A DNA stretch of 44,744 bases from JARKQH01 sp964631605. Its GTDB lineage: Bacteria > Verrucomicrobiota > Verrucomicrobiia > Limisphaerales > UBA8199. The stretch spans positions 1 to 44,744 of the forward strand of contig CAZVYG010000035.1 of assembly GCA_964631605.1 (NCBI GenBank). Direction: 5' to 3'. The notes under the pieces are model-generated. The model did no database searches, was not told the DNA's origin, and was given only the letters and a program-made list of their open reading frames with translations. Positions 26,191 to 34,800 of this stretch are shown here, one piece after another (positions within the stretch are counted from its first letter, which is position 1; every line of letters begins with the position of its first letter). The translations under genes and the position numbers were made by a program.

Positions 26191-27090
26191 ATGAGCGTAC
26201 TGATTGTTGGCTCCACGGCCCTGGACTCGATTAAAACTCCAAAAGCGGAGAATCCGCGGCTGTTGGGCGGCTCCGCCAGCCATGCGGGGGTGGCAGCCAG
26301 CTTTTTCAGCGCCGTGCGCCTGGTGGGCGTGGTCGGTGAGGATTTCCCGCGTCGTTACCTCGCCCTTTACCGCCGGCACGGCATCCATCTGGATGGATTG
26401 CAGGTTGTTCCGGGCAAAACGTTTCACTGGTCGGGGGAGTACGAAGCCAACATGAACAACCGGCGGACGTTGCTGACCGAATTGGGGGTGTTCGAAAGCT
26501 TCAATCCGGTGCTGCCGTCCGCCTGGCGCGACACCCCTTTTGTGCTGCTGGCCAACATCGCTCCTTCGCTCCAGCTCCATGTCCTGGAGCAAATGCGTCG
26601 TCCCCGCTTCGTGGTCGCCGACACCATGGATTTGTGGCTCAACATCGCCCTGGCGGATTTGCTGCGTCTGCTCAAGCGCCTCGACGGCTTCGTGCTCAAC
26701 GACAGCGAAGCCTGCCAGTTGACGAAACAGGACAACCCGTTTGCCGCGCTCAAGCGCATACACCGGCTTGGGCCGAAGTATGTGATCATCAAGCAAGGTT
26801 CGCACGGTTCGATTCTCTCCAGTCCCAAGGGCCTGTTTCTGTGCCCCGCCTACCCGGTGCCCAAGCTGGTGGACCCCACAGGGGCCGGCGACTCGTTCGT
26901 CGGGGCCCTGATGGGCTATTTGTCAGGGGCGAGAGGTTCCATTGACGCCAACATTCGGCGGGCCATGATTTATGGGAGCGTGGTGGCCTCCTTCTGTTGC
27001 GAGGGATTGGGTCTGACGCGGACCACGCGTGTGACCCGGGGGGGGATAGACCGGCGCGTGAACGACTTGGAACGCCTGACCCGCTTCTAG
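26191..27090 (+). CDS. PfkB-family sugar/nucleoside kinase
   Basis: A 299-residue ribokinase-superfamily kinase that phosphorylates a sugar or nucleoside with ATP. The N terminus MSVLIVGSTALDSI and the glycine-rich GGSASHAGVAASFF correspond to the substrate-binding start of the family, and DPTGAGDSF near the C terminus is the PfkB signature 2, with the catalytic base Asp234. Start ATG 26191 is fixed by this alignment. The substrate cannot be told from the motifs; the neighbouring LOG-type protein and the downstream prs gene would fit ribose or nucleoside metabolism, but the spacing before prs and the repeat in between argue against one operon. Confidence 0.88.
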   Translation: MSVLIVGSTALDSIKTPKAENPRLLGGSASHAGVAASFFSAVRLVGVVGEDFPRRYLALYRRHGIHLDGLQVVPGKTFHWSGEYEANMNNRRTLLTELGVFESFNPVLPSAWRDTPFVLLANIAPSLQLHVLEQMRRPRFVVADTMDLWLNIALADLLRLLKRLDGFVLNDSEACQLTKQDNPFAALKRIHRLGPKYVIIKQGSHGSILSSPKGLFLCPAYPVPKLVDPTGAGDSFVGALMGYLSGARGSIDANIRRAMIYGSVVASFCCEGLGLTRTTRVTRGGIDRRVNDLERLTRF

Positions 27091-27115
27091 AAGCCGGTTG
27101 AAAAACTCCTTTTCG

Positions 27116-27194
27116 GTAGCAGCGGACGTCAGTCCGCTCAGACTTTCCTCGCAAAGAACGGCGGTGAATGGAGCGGACTCACGTCCGCTGCTAC
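27116..27194. repeat. Intergenic palindromic element with 24-base arms (REP/BIME-like)
   Basis: Two inverted copies of a 24-base unit, at 27116-27139 and 27171-27194, matching at 23 of 24 positions when one is reversed and complemented. Each unit starts GTAGCAGCGGACGT and is itself a small dyad (AGCGGAC, four bases, GTCCGCT). A flanking GTTGAA/TTCAAC pair (27097-27102 and 27197-27202) extends the symmetry. The element begins 25 bases after the PfkB stop. Such palindromes are typical of dispersed REP or BIME elements and of miniature elements; a second copy elsewhere in the genome would confirm this. Confidence 0.75.
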
Positions 27195-27481
27195 TTCTTC
27201 AACGGACTCCAAGTGCGAGGCATCGGCCGCGGCGGGAACCGCTGGAGGAGTGGTAGGGGCATGCATTCCAAGGGTTGGCCTGGGCTTGGCATTGTCCCTG
27301 CTGACAAAAAGGGCATGATAGACGTGGCGCTCTGTATGCTGGCCCTGGTAAGTGGCGGAGTGAGCCTCGAACTGTTTTGCGACTCCTGTCTGGGCGGCCG
27401 CAAAGAGGCGGCGGAGGAAGCCGTTGGCGAGTTCGAGTGCGGTAATCCCAGCTAGGCTGTCCGGGGCCCGATTTGCGCAGC
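27195..27481. other. Gene-free stretch between the palindrome and the structured leader
   Basis: Open frames exist on both strands here, but none shows recognisable domains, a good start site or a convincing amino-acid composition. It may be a decayed gene or an untranslated region. I see no tRNA, RNase P, SRP or tmRNA signature. Confidence 0.35.
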
Positions 27482-27746
27482 AAGCCTTTTGGCTTCCGCA
27501 ATGGAAGCCGAAATGGTCCGGCCCCCCGGCCTTCGGGCCGAGGTGCCGGGAAACCATGAGATAAGGTCCCCGCCGGGGATTGGAAGGTGGTGCGAATTCC
27601 GCGTGTCGCGCCCTACTCCAAGTTCCCTGGCGGGGACCTCCCATTTTCAGGCGAAGCCCGGATTTTTGCCTGTTTGAGCTTGCGTCGGGGAGAGGGGGTG
27701 ATAGAGTCTGCCTGCTTTTCCACCCATTCGGTGGATTCTTATTTTT
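27482..27746 (+). ncRNA. Candidate structured leader RNA upstream of prs
   Basis: A run of strong potential stem-loops. AAGCC (27482-27486) can pair with GGCTT (27491-27495), or GGCTTCC (27491-27497) can pair with GGAAGCC (27503-27509), so these are mutually exclusive. ATGGT plus CCGGC (27513-27522) pairs with GCCGG (27545-27549) and ACCAT (27553-27557), enclosing a C(TTCG)G-capped stem at 27527-27540. A perfect 10-bp pair GGTCCCCGCC (27565-27574) and GGCGGGGACC (27629-27638) encloses further pairs at 27580-27584/27617-27621 and 27589-27594/27607-27612. CAGGC/GCCTG pair at 27648-27652 and 27668-27672. The run ends in the terminator-like hairpin before prs. It matches no riboswitch class that I recognise. 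It may be the prs 5' leader or a separate small RNA. Confidence 0.45.
27719..27746 (+). terminator. Terminator-like hairpin directly before prs (possible attenuator)
   Basis: A 6-bp stem TCCACC/GGTGGA (27719-27724 and 27730-27735) with loop CATTC is followed by TTCTTATTTTT. The prs start codon is only 17 bases after the T run, leaving almost no room for a promoter between them. Upstream GGGTG (27696-27700) can pair with CACCC (27721-27725) and would break the stem, a possible antiterminator. It is either an attenuator of prs or the end of an upstream RNA. Confidence 0.5.
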
Positions 27747-27763
27747 CATCCAGCAACGCGCAT

Positions 27764-28708
27764 GTGAAGATATTTAGCGGCAGTTCGAATGAACCGTTGG
27801 CCAGAGCCATCGCTGCCTACATCGGCATCGAGTTGGGCAAGTCCACCATCAAGCCTTTTCCGGACGGTGAAACCTTCGTCAAAATCGAGGAAAACGTTCG
27901 GGGAGAGGATGTTTTTTTGGTACAGTCAAGCAGTCCGCCGACGAACCATCATTTGATGGAGATGTTCATCATGATTGATGCGTTGCGGCGGGCCAGCGCG
28001 GCGCGGATTACGGCGGTTGTGCCTTTTTACGGGTATGCGCGGCAGGATCGGAAAGATCAGCCGCGGGTGCCGATCACGGCAAAACTGGTGGCCAATTTGA
28101 TTGTGGCGGCCGGGGCTAACCGCATTTTAACCATGGACTTGCACGCCCAGCAAATCCAAGGGTTTTTTGACATTCCGGTGGATCATCTGTATGCGGCGCC
28201 GGTGATGTATGACTATTTGAAGCGCAAGAAGTTGCGCGATTTGGTGGTGGTCAGTCCCGACGTGGGGGGCCTGAAGATGGCCTACGCCTATTCCCAAGTC
28301 ATGGAAGCGGGGCTGGCCATCGTGGCCAAGCGCCGCAAGAACGCCACCGAGGTCGAGTCCCTGGCGGTCATCGGCGAAATCCGGGGCAAGAATGTCCTGC
28401 TTGTGGACGACCTAACCGAGACAGCCGGGACGCTGACGCAGGCGGCGGATTTGTTAAAGCGGAAGGGGGCCAGGAAGATTCTGGCCTGCGTCTCGCACGC
28501 CGTGCTGAACGAGGTGGGGGTGGAACGGTTGCGAAAATCCACTATTGACGAATTGGTGACAACTGATACTGTCCTTCGCCCTGCGATCAGTGGCCTGAAG
28601 GTAACGACCTTGTCGGTCGCAGGGCTTTTGGGCGAAGCCATCAAGCGAATTCACAGTAATTCGTCGGTAACCTCGCTATTTGAGTTTAGAGGCGGACGCA
28701 CCAGTTGA
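27764..28708 (+). CDS. prs: Ribose-phosphate pyrophosphokinase (PRPP synthetase)
   Basis: A 314-residue cytosolic enzyme that transfers pyrophosphate from ATP to ribose 5-phosphate, giving PRPP for purine, pyrimidine, NAD, His and Trp synthesis. The start is GTG 27764, set by the conserved N terminus MKIFSGSSNEPLA; longer in-frame extensions run through the hairpins upstream and are rejected. Family motifs present are FPDGETFVKI, the ATP-loop region PFYGYARQDRK, DLHAQQIQGFF, VVSPDVGG and the PRPP/ribose-phosphate loop VDDLTETAGT (Asp215, Asp216). Length is normal. It heads the operon prs, rplY, pth, rpsF, ssb, rplI, with 36 bases to rplY. No good Shine-Dalgarno site is visible; the structured leader upstream suggests control at RNA level. 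Confidence 0.95.
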   Translation: MKIFSGSSNEPLARAIAAYIGIELGKSTIKPFPDGETFVKIEENVRGEDVFLVQSSSPPTNHHLMEMFIMIDALRRASAARITAVVPFYGYARQDRKDQPRVPITAKLVANLIVAAGANRILTMDLHAQQIQGFFDIPVDHLYAAPVMYDYLKRKKLRDLVVVSPDVGGLKMAYAYSQVMEAGLAIVAKRRKNATEVESLAVIGEIRGKNVLLVDDLTETAGTLTQAADLLKRKGARKILACVSHAVLNEVGVERLRKSTIDELVTTDTVLRPAISGLKVTTLSVAGLLGEAIKRIHSNSSVTSLFEFRGGRTS

Positions 28709-28744
28709 CGGGGTGTCCGCCAGTGCCACGCGAATGTAAGAACG

Positions 28745-29542
28745 ATGAAATCAGTACCTTTAAACGCAGTTGCCCGGTCGCTGGAACGCCGCGCCGGAGC
28801 CAAGAAACTTCGGGAGGACGGCCGCATTCCCGCGGTGATATACGGCCGGCAGATTCAGCCCCAGAACCTGGAGGTCAACGCCAAGGAATTGGAAGATTTG
28901 ATCCATCACTCGGTCTCGGAGAACCTGCTGGTGGACCTGGCGGTGAAAGAGGATGCGCGCCCGAAACGGCTTGCGCTGGTGAAGGAAGTGCAGCATCACC
29001 CGCTGAGCGGGAAGGTGCTGCATGTGGATTTTCACGAGGTGGCGGAGAATGAAAAGGTCACCATCATGGTGCCGGTGGAGAGCACCGGGGAAGCCGTGGG
29101 GGTCAAGACCGGCGGCGGGGTGCTCGAGCACGTGCTGTTCAAGATCAAGGTTCGCGGTCTGCCGAAGGACCTTCCGGAGGTGATCACGGTGGACGTCAGT
29201 CATCTCAACGTGGGCCAGGCGATCCACCTGGGTGACATTCAGCCCCCGCCCGGAGTTGAAATCCTGGGCGACAAACATATCTCCGTGATCGCTGTGGCCG
29301 CGCCACGCACCGAAGAGGAAGAAGCCGCGGCCGAGGCCGAGGCCCAGGTGGCTGCCGGCGATGTCGAGATGATCAAAGAAAAGAAAGAAGAAGGCGAGGA
29401 AGGCGCCGCTCCGGCGAAGGGCGCCGAGAAGGGCGCCGCAGCCGCCAAGGGCGCCGAGAAGGGCGCTGCCCCGGCGAAAGGCGCGGAGAAGGGCGCCGCA
29501 GCCGCTCCGGCTGCGAAAGCCGCGCCGGAGAAGAAGAAATAA
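28745..29542 (+). CDS. rplY: 50S ribosomal protein L25 / general stress protein Ctc, with low-complexity tail
   Basis: A 265-residue 5S-rRNA-binding protein of the long L25/CTC type. Residues ~1-92 are the L25 domain (LREDGRIPAVIYG motif, then VKEVQHHPLSGKVLHVDF), followed by the TL5/CTC C-terminal beta domain to about residue 185. The last ~75 residues are an acidic EEEEAAAEAEA stretch and then repeated KGAEKGAA units, an unusual Lys/Ala/Gly-rich tail beyond the normal family length; such repeats are prone to expansion and contraction. It lies directly between prs and pth, a common bacterial arrangement. Confidence 0.94.
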   Translation: MKSVPLNAVARSLERRAGAKKLREDGRIPAVIYGRQIQPQNLEVNAKELEDLIHHSVSENLLVDLAVKEDARPKRLALVKEVQHHPLSGKVLHVDFHEVAENEKVTIMVPVESTGEAVGVKTGGGVLEHVLFKIKVRGLPKDLPEVITVDVSHLNVGQAIHLGDIQPPPGVEILGDKHISVIAVAAPRTEEEEAAAEAEAQVAAGDVEMIKEKKEEGEEGAAPAKGAEKGAAAAKGAEKGAAPAKGAEKGAAAAPAAKAAPEKKK

Positions 29543-29554
29543 GGTTGTGGGCCG

Positions 29555-29570
29555 CCCGGCCAGGGCCGGG
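29555..29570 (+). promoter_or_regulatory. GC hairpin in the rplY-pth gap
   Basis: A perfect 7-bp inverted repeat (CCCGGCC, AG, GGCCGGG) 13 bases after rplY and 20 bases before the pth ATG, followed by further GGCC-rich sequence running to the start codon. No Shine-Dalgarno site is visible for pth, so the hairpin may affect its translation or mRNA processing. It lacks a T run and is unlikely to be a terminator. Confidence 0.35.
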
Positions 29571-29590
29571 CCGGCCATTGGCCCGGGCCC

Positions 29591-30199
29591 ATGGAGAACT
29601 GGCATCTCATCGTGGGGTTGGGCAACCCCGGGGCGGAATATGCGCGGACCCGGCACAATGCGGGTTTTGTGGTGGTGGAGAAACTGGCGCAGCGCTGGCA
29701 GGCGGCCTGGACCTATGAGAAGCGGTTCAACGCGCGAGTGGCGCGCGGGGAAGTGGCTGGGAAACGGTTGCTGCTGTGCCAACCGCAGACGTATATGAAC
29801 GCCAGCGGGGAAGCGGTGGGGCCTTTGGTGGCGTATTACCGGGTGCCGCTGGCGCAGTTGTTGGTTGTGGTGGACGACGCGGATTTGCCGCTGGGTCAGC
29901 TCCGGCTCCGGCCCGAGGGCAGCAGCGGCGGGCATCACGGACTCGAGTCCATCGAGCAGCACCTGGGCAGTCGGAATTATGCCCGGCTCCGGGTGGGGAT
30001 CGGGCGACAAGCCGGGGCCCGGCAGATTGCCGGGTATGTGCTGGGACGTTTTAGTTCGACGGAAGCGGCGCTGGCCGATAAAGTGTTGAGTGTGGCTGCT
30101 GACCAGGCGGAGACCTGGGCGGTGGCCGGAATACAGAAAGCAATGAATCAGTTCAACGGAACCGTTGCCGGTTCCGGGAGTGAAGGAAAAGAGCAGTGA
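29591..30199 (+). CDS. pth: Peptidyl-tRNA hydrolase
   Basis: A 202-residue cytosolic enzyme that cleaves peptidyl-tRNA released by drop-off, recycling tRNA. Family motifs: LIVGLGNPG with Asn12, TRHNAGF with catalytic His22, PQTYMNASG with Asn70, and VVVDDADLPLG with the supporting Asp95. At the place of Escherichia coli Asn114 (GHNG) this protein has GHHG (His116), a position known to vary in other phyla. ATG 29591 fits the family N terminus. The stop codon overlaps the GTG start of rpsF (GTGA), indicating translational coupling. Confidence 0.95.
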   Translation: MENWHLIVGLGNPGAEYARTRHNAGFVVVEKLAQRWQAAWTYEKRFNARVARGEVAGKRLLLCQPQTYMNASGEAVGPLVAYYRVPLAQLLVVVDDADLPLGQLRLRPEGSSGGHHGLESIEQHLGSRNYARLRVGIGRQAGARQIAGYVLGRFSSTEAALADKVLSVAADQAETWAVAGIQKAMNQFNGTVAGSGSEGKEQ

Positions 30200-30516
30200 A
30201 ACGATACGAAGGCTTGTTCATACTGGATACCGCGGGCAAAGAAGAAGGGATTAAGGATGTGATTGACAAGATCACAGCCGAGATCACCAATCTGGGCGGC
30301 AAGATCGAGACGGTGCAAAAAATGGACAAGCGCAATTTTGCGCGGGTGGCCAACAAGAAGCACCAGTCGGGCTTTTATGTGAACATCATTTTCGAGGGCA
30401 AGCCGGGGTTGACGGAGCAGATCAAGCACCGGTTCGCCATGGATCCGGACGTGTTCCGGGTCCTGTTCACCGTGGCGCCCCAGCCCAAGGCTCCCGCCGC
30501 CCCCGCCGCCGCTTAA
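30196..30516 (+). CDS. rpsF: 30S ribosomal protein S6
   Basis: A 106-residue protein of the small-subunit platform, which normally binds 16S rRNA together with S18. The N-terminal MKRYEGLFILD and the central GGKIETVQKMDKRNFA segment are typical for S6. A short Pro/Ala-rich tail ends the protein. It starts with GTG 30196, overlapping the pth stop codon, and is followed after 26 bases by ssb, whose start has a GGAGG-containing site (30529-30533). S18 itself is not encoded next to it here, unlike the usual rpsF-ssb-rpsR-rplI order. Confidence 0.95.
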   Translation: MKRYEGLFILDTAGKEEGIKDVIDKITAEITNLGGKIETVQKMDKRNFARVANKKHQSGFYVNIIFEGKPGLTEQIKHRFAMDPDVFRVLFTVAPQPKAPAAPAAA

Positions 30517-30542
30517 ACTCGTTTCCTCGGAGGATCAGCGTC

Positions 30543-31013
30543 ATGGCCAGCTACAATAAAGTTATTCTGGTAGGGAATCTGACTCGCGACCCGGAACTGC
30601 GTTACACGCCCAAAGGCGTGGCCATCGCCAAGCTGGGCCTGGCGGTCAACCGGGTGTGGCGCACCGAAACCGGCGAGACGCGCGAGGAGGCCACCTTTGT
30701 GGATGTGGACGCGTTCTCGAAACAGGCCGAGACCATTGCCCAATACCTCAAAAAAGGCAGCCCGATCCTCATCGAAGGGCGGCTGCGGCTCGATACGTGG
30801 GACGACAAGCAGACCGGGCAGAAGCGCAGCAAGTTGGGCGTGGTGGTCGAGAGTTTCCAGTTTTTGGGGGGCGGCAACCGCACCGAAGCTGGAGGCGACG
30901 CCGCGGCGCGCACTCGGACGCCGGCCGCTGCCGCGGCTGCCGCGGCACCCGCCGTTCCCCCCGAAGTGCCTGCCGAGGTCCCGCCGGCCGAAGATGATGA
31001 TGTGCCCTTCTAA
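30543..31013 (+). CDS. ssb: Single-stranded DNA-binding protein
   Basis: A 156-residue SSB that coats single-stranded DNA during replication and repair. Residues ~1-110 are the OB fold (VILVGNLTRDPELRYTPKG at the start, then FSKQAETIAQYLKKGSPILIEGRL). A flexible Ala/Pro linker follows and the acidic tip DDDVPF, the standard protein-interaction tail, ends the chain. ATG 30543 is preceded by GGAGG nine bases away. The location between rpsF and rplI is the classic one. Confidence 0.96.
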   Translation: MASYNKVILVGNLTRDPELRYTPKGVAIAKLGLAVNRVWRTETGETREEATFVDVDAFSKQAETIAQYLKKGSPILIEGRLRLDTWDDKQTGQKRSKLGVVVESFQFLGGGNRTEAGGDAAARTRTPAAAAAAAAPAVPPEVPAEVPPAEDDDVPF

Positions 31014-31068
31014 GAGGGGAGAGAGCTCCCGCGGAAACCCATTCTCTTGACTGCTAAAACAATTTCCT

Positions 31069-31695
31069 ATGGCAAAGACTGAAGTCATTCTTACTCACAA
31101 CATTGTTGGCCTTGGAGCCGAATCCGACCAGGTGAAGGTTGCGGCCGGCTATGCACGAAACTACCTGTTTCCGAAGGGCCTGGCGATTCCGCTGACCGCG
31201 GCCAACAAGCGCCGGCTGGAGGTGCTGCGGCAGCGCCGCGCCGAGCGCGAAGCCCACGAGCTCAACACCATGACCGAGCTGGGCAAGAGCATTTCCAAGC
31301 TGATTTGCCTCATTTCCGTCAAGACTGGCGAGGATGGCAAGATGTTCGGCACGGTGACCTCGGGCATGATTGCCGATCAGCTCAAGACCCAGTTCGACAT
31401 CATGCTCGACAAGAAGAAAATCCATCTCGAGAACCCCATTCGGACTCTGGGCGACCACGAAGTCGAGCTTCACCTCCACCCGGATGTGAAGTCCACGCTC
31501 AAGGTGCGTGTCGAGAGCAGCACGCCGTTGCCGCCGCCGGAGGCTGCAACGGAAGCGAGGAAAGAAGAGCCGAAGACGGAAAAGCGCGGACGCCGCCCGG
31601 AGGCGGCGCCAGCCGGGGCCACGGAGAAGAAAGCCAAAGCTCCGCGGACCGAGCGTCCGGCTAAAACCGAGAAGGCTGAGAAACCCGCCAAGTAA
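31069..31695 (+). CDS. rplI: 50S ribosomal protein L9 with long basic C-terminal tail
   Basis: A 208-residue L9, binding 23S rRNA at the base of the L1 stalk. The N-terminal domain has the family motif GLGAESDQVKVAAGYARNYLFP (split here: GLGAESDQVKVAAG, YARNYLFPKGLA), followed by the long connecting helix and the C-terminal globular domain ending about residue 150 (VELHLHPDV). A further ~55 residues rich in Lys, Arg, Glu, Ala and Pro extend beyond the normal ~150-residue length, similar in style to the low-complexity tail on L25 in the same operon. It is the last gene of the operon, followed by an intrinsic terminator 18 bases later. Confidence 0.95.
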   Translation: MAKTEVILTHNIVGLGAESDQVKVAAGYARNYLFPKGLAIPLTAANKRRLEVLRQRRAEREAHELNTMTELGKSISKLICLISVKTGEDGKMFGTVTSGMIADQLKTQFDIMLDKKKIHLENPIRTLGDHEVELHLHPDVKSTLKVRVESSTPLPPPEAATEARKEEPKTEKRGRRPEAAPAGATEKKAKAPRTERPAKTEKAEKPAK

Positions 31696-31713
31696 CAGTT
31701 TTATCGCTTCCGG

Positions 31714-31743
31714 AAGGCAGGCTCGCGAGGGTCTGCCTTTTTT
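31714..31743 (+). terminator. Rho-independent terminator of the prs-rplI operon
   Basis: The stem AAGGCAG (31714-31720) and CTGCCTT (31733-31739) encloses a loop with an extra CTC/GAG pairing, and runs into six T (31738-31743). It sits 18 bases after the rplI stop codon. The + strand carries the T run, so it ends the housekeeping operon and protects the convergent protease gene. Confidence 0.85.
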
Positions 31744-31824
31744 GTTGCAGCCCCCTCAAGCCGTCAGCCTCGAGGAGGCTGGGCCAGGCCTGCACAGGCA
31801 CAAGCTTGTGTGCGTTTGGCCGTT

Positions 31825-34800
31825 TCAAGGCAGCAATTGAACGCGGTAGAAGCGCTGCGTTTGGGGCTGAACAGGGTCGGTGGCCTCGAGTTCGCCTCCC
31901 TCGGCGGTGAGGTCGGGGGAGAGGTCGGTCCAATTCGAAGCCTCCAGCGTGTCCAGGTACTGGAGGCGGTAACTTCTGCCCGGGATGGTCCGCCAGCGGA
32001 GGGATAACGTCCCGTTCGAGGAAGTGACGGACTTGAATACCAGCCGGGGGAGGACGGTAAGGAGAAAAGACTGAGTGTCGCTCAAGGGCGGCTCGCCATC
32101 ATCGGTGACAACGACGGTCACGGTGTTTGTGGAGGGGCTGTCCGGTTCGCCGGGCGTCCAGGTGAGCAGGCCATTGGCGGGGTCCAGTTGCAGGCCCGTG
32201 GGGGCGTTGGTATCGAGGCTGAACCGCAAGGTGTTGGGAGCAGCATCCGGGTCGAAGGCGAGGTTGGTCCAGATCAAAGTCTGGCCCTCGATGATGAGTT
32301 GATCCGGAATGGGCGCCAGCGCGGGCGGGTCATTCACCGACGCCACATTCAAGTTGAAGGAAACGGAGTTGGACGCGAGGCCGTCGCTGACCTCGAGGGT
32401 GATAACAGTCGAGCCGAACTGATTGGTCGCCGGCCAAATGGTGAGCATGCGGTCGGCTCCTGCGCCTTCGAAGATGAGGTGGGATTCCGGCACAAGATTG
32501 GTCTCGGCTGCAAAACCGGAAACTGACAGCCATTCCGGGGGCGTTTCCGCGTCGCTGATACTCAACGCCATCTGGACCGGGGTGTCTTCGAGCGTCTCGA
32601 GGTCCGGGATGGAAGCAATCGCGGGGGGCGTATTTGCCACGATGACGGTCACAGCCGCGTTGTTGGCGGCCAGGGGGTCGGTTGTGCTGGCAGCAACTTC
32701 GGCCACATTCCACAGGGCGCCCGGGTTCTGGACCACGGCGTTGAGCGTGAGCTCGCAGGCAGCGCCGCTGGCGAGGTCGCCGAGCGCGAAGATCACGCGT
32801 CCATTCCGGTAATCGCACGTTCCGTGAGTCGTGGCGGCGGAAACAAAAGCGAGGCCGGTGGGCAGCAGGTTCGTGACGGCAACGGCGTAGGCCTCAGCCG
32901 GGCCTGCGTTGGTGAGCCAGAGGCCGAGTGTGATTTCGGAGCCGAGATTGACCTGGTTTGAAAGGGCGGAGGGAACCAGTTCGAGGTCGGCGGCCACCGG
33001 ACCGTCGCAGCATAGGGGTGCGGTTGTTGTGATCGTCAGCGACCAGCCCGCCGCGAGCCCCCCGGACAGTTGCTGCTCGTCGTCCTGGATAAACAGCGAC
33101 CAGGTGCCATTGGGATCCGTACCGTTGAACACACCAAGGGTGTGGCCGGGCGGACCAGCGGGTGCGGGAGGGACGAAGTCATCCGGCGTATAATCGAAGT
33201 TTGACGGTTGCCACGTTCCGGTGCTCAGGAGGAGGTTGTCCGGAGGCGGGGCTGGCGCGTCGTCGTCGAAGGTCAGGTTCAGCCCTTTGACGATGAAGTC
33301 ACCGCCCGCGTCGGAAAGCAGCATGACGAGCTGACCTTGCGGGCCAACCAGCAGGACGTCCACGTCGTCGGGATACGGGTGGGAGAAGTCCGTCAGCGTC
33401 ACGGTCACTTTCGCGACGCGCCCCGGGAGGTTCGCCACGGTGATGGCGGAGGGGTAGGGATCAGCCGGGGCGTGGTCGGGGATGGAAATACTGGCCGGAT
33501 TGGCAAAGGCGAAGGTCGCATAGGTGTTCGTGCCAACCGGCAAAACGCCCTCAACTGTCCCCAGGAATCCGGCGCCGTCCCACAGCTCAAGCACCGCCAC
33601 CAGGTTGCTCCCGCAAGGGGCGCCGACGACGAAGGCAAACGGGCGCGCGACCGCCTGTCCGTCGGGCGGGAGCACGCCAAAGTGTTGCGGCGCGCCGGGC
33701 AACAGGACTCCATTGGTGGCCAGCAGGGTGACGACCAGGTTGGTGGTGGGCGCCGTCCCGACGTTTCGGAGCAAGAAATTCATGATCACGCTTTCACCTG
33801 AGTCGAGAGCCTGGTTTGCCCCCGCGCAGTTTTCACGGAGCAAGGCGATCGTGTCCAACTCGATCCGGGGCGCCGGGACGAATGAGACCAGCGAGAAGTC
33901 CGTGTCGGAGATGTCAAAAAAGGTATGGTCGGCCGCCTCGACTTGGATGCGCGCGGCGGTGGTATCAAGCATTGGGAACTGAACGGTCTCGGCGCCGTCG
34001 TTGGGCGTCTGGGCCGCCAGCACAATGGGAAAGGTCAGGCCGCCGTTGGTGGAAAGGAGGATGTTGACGGAGGCGGCTGAGACCGGGGGGTTGGTCGTCC
34101 CGGCGACGTCCCAGGTGACGGTGTGGATATTTGACCAGGTGACGGGGGCATTGGGGGAGGTGAGGACAAAGGGGCCGGCGTTGGTGGCGACTTGGATTTC
34201 GGTGTCGGTGGTTGCCATTCCGCCGCCGGCGGGACAGTGGTCGCGGACCGTGACGCGGAAATGCATCGTGCGGTTCGTGACGGGAAGACATTCGGCTTTC
34301 GCGGCGATTCCGGCCAGCAACCCGGTGAGTTGGGGAAAAACGCGGGTGGGACCCTGCGCGGGCGGGAAAGATCGGAAAAGCGGGCTCAAGCCGTTGTCAG
34401 GCGCGCCGAGCGACAAAGGCGGCCCCAGGTCGCGTTGTTCCCAGCAGTAGGTGACCGAGTCGCCGTCGGGGTCGGCGGCCGCGGCCGTGAGGCGGAAGGG
34501 GGTGCCCCGCGGGATGACGCAACTGGCGGGAGCGGTGACGACCGGCAGGGAGTTGGAGGTCGGGAGGAGGAGGGGACACGCGCTGCCCGGGCCCGAGGTC
34601 ACGAAAGAGAGAATTTCCTCGATGCTGGCGGAGTGGAAGTAGGCATCGCTATGGGCCTGCAAATCGTCCAGCCCGCAAATGCCGGCATAGCTCATCACGG
34701 TGGAACCGCTGCCGGGCTCGTAAGCGGTGGAGGGGTTGCGGTTGGGGGGCCAGCCTCCACAGGCATTGTTGGTGCCATTGAACGTGTGGTTGGCGCCGAA

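Noticed and set aside
27168..27455. 95-residue open frame on the + strand
   Set aside because: It starts inside the palindromic repeat and shows no family features or ribosome binding site.
27482..27746. RNase P RNA, SRP RNA, tmRNA or a known riboswitch
   Set aside because: The conserved cores of these RNAs (GAGGAAAGTCC, GGTCAGGTCCGGAAGG, tmRNA tag, TPP, cobalamin or SAM boxes) are not seen.
27138..27749. 203-residue open frame on the - strand
   Set aside because: It crosses the palindrome and all hairpins, has no recognisable domain and an unlikely composition.
27587..27763. Longer N terminus for prs
   Set aside because: It would translate the structured leader and terminator-like hairpin, and PRPP synthetases begin at MKIFSG.
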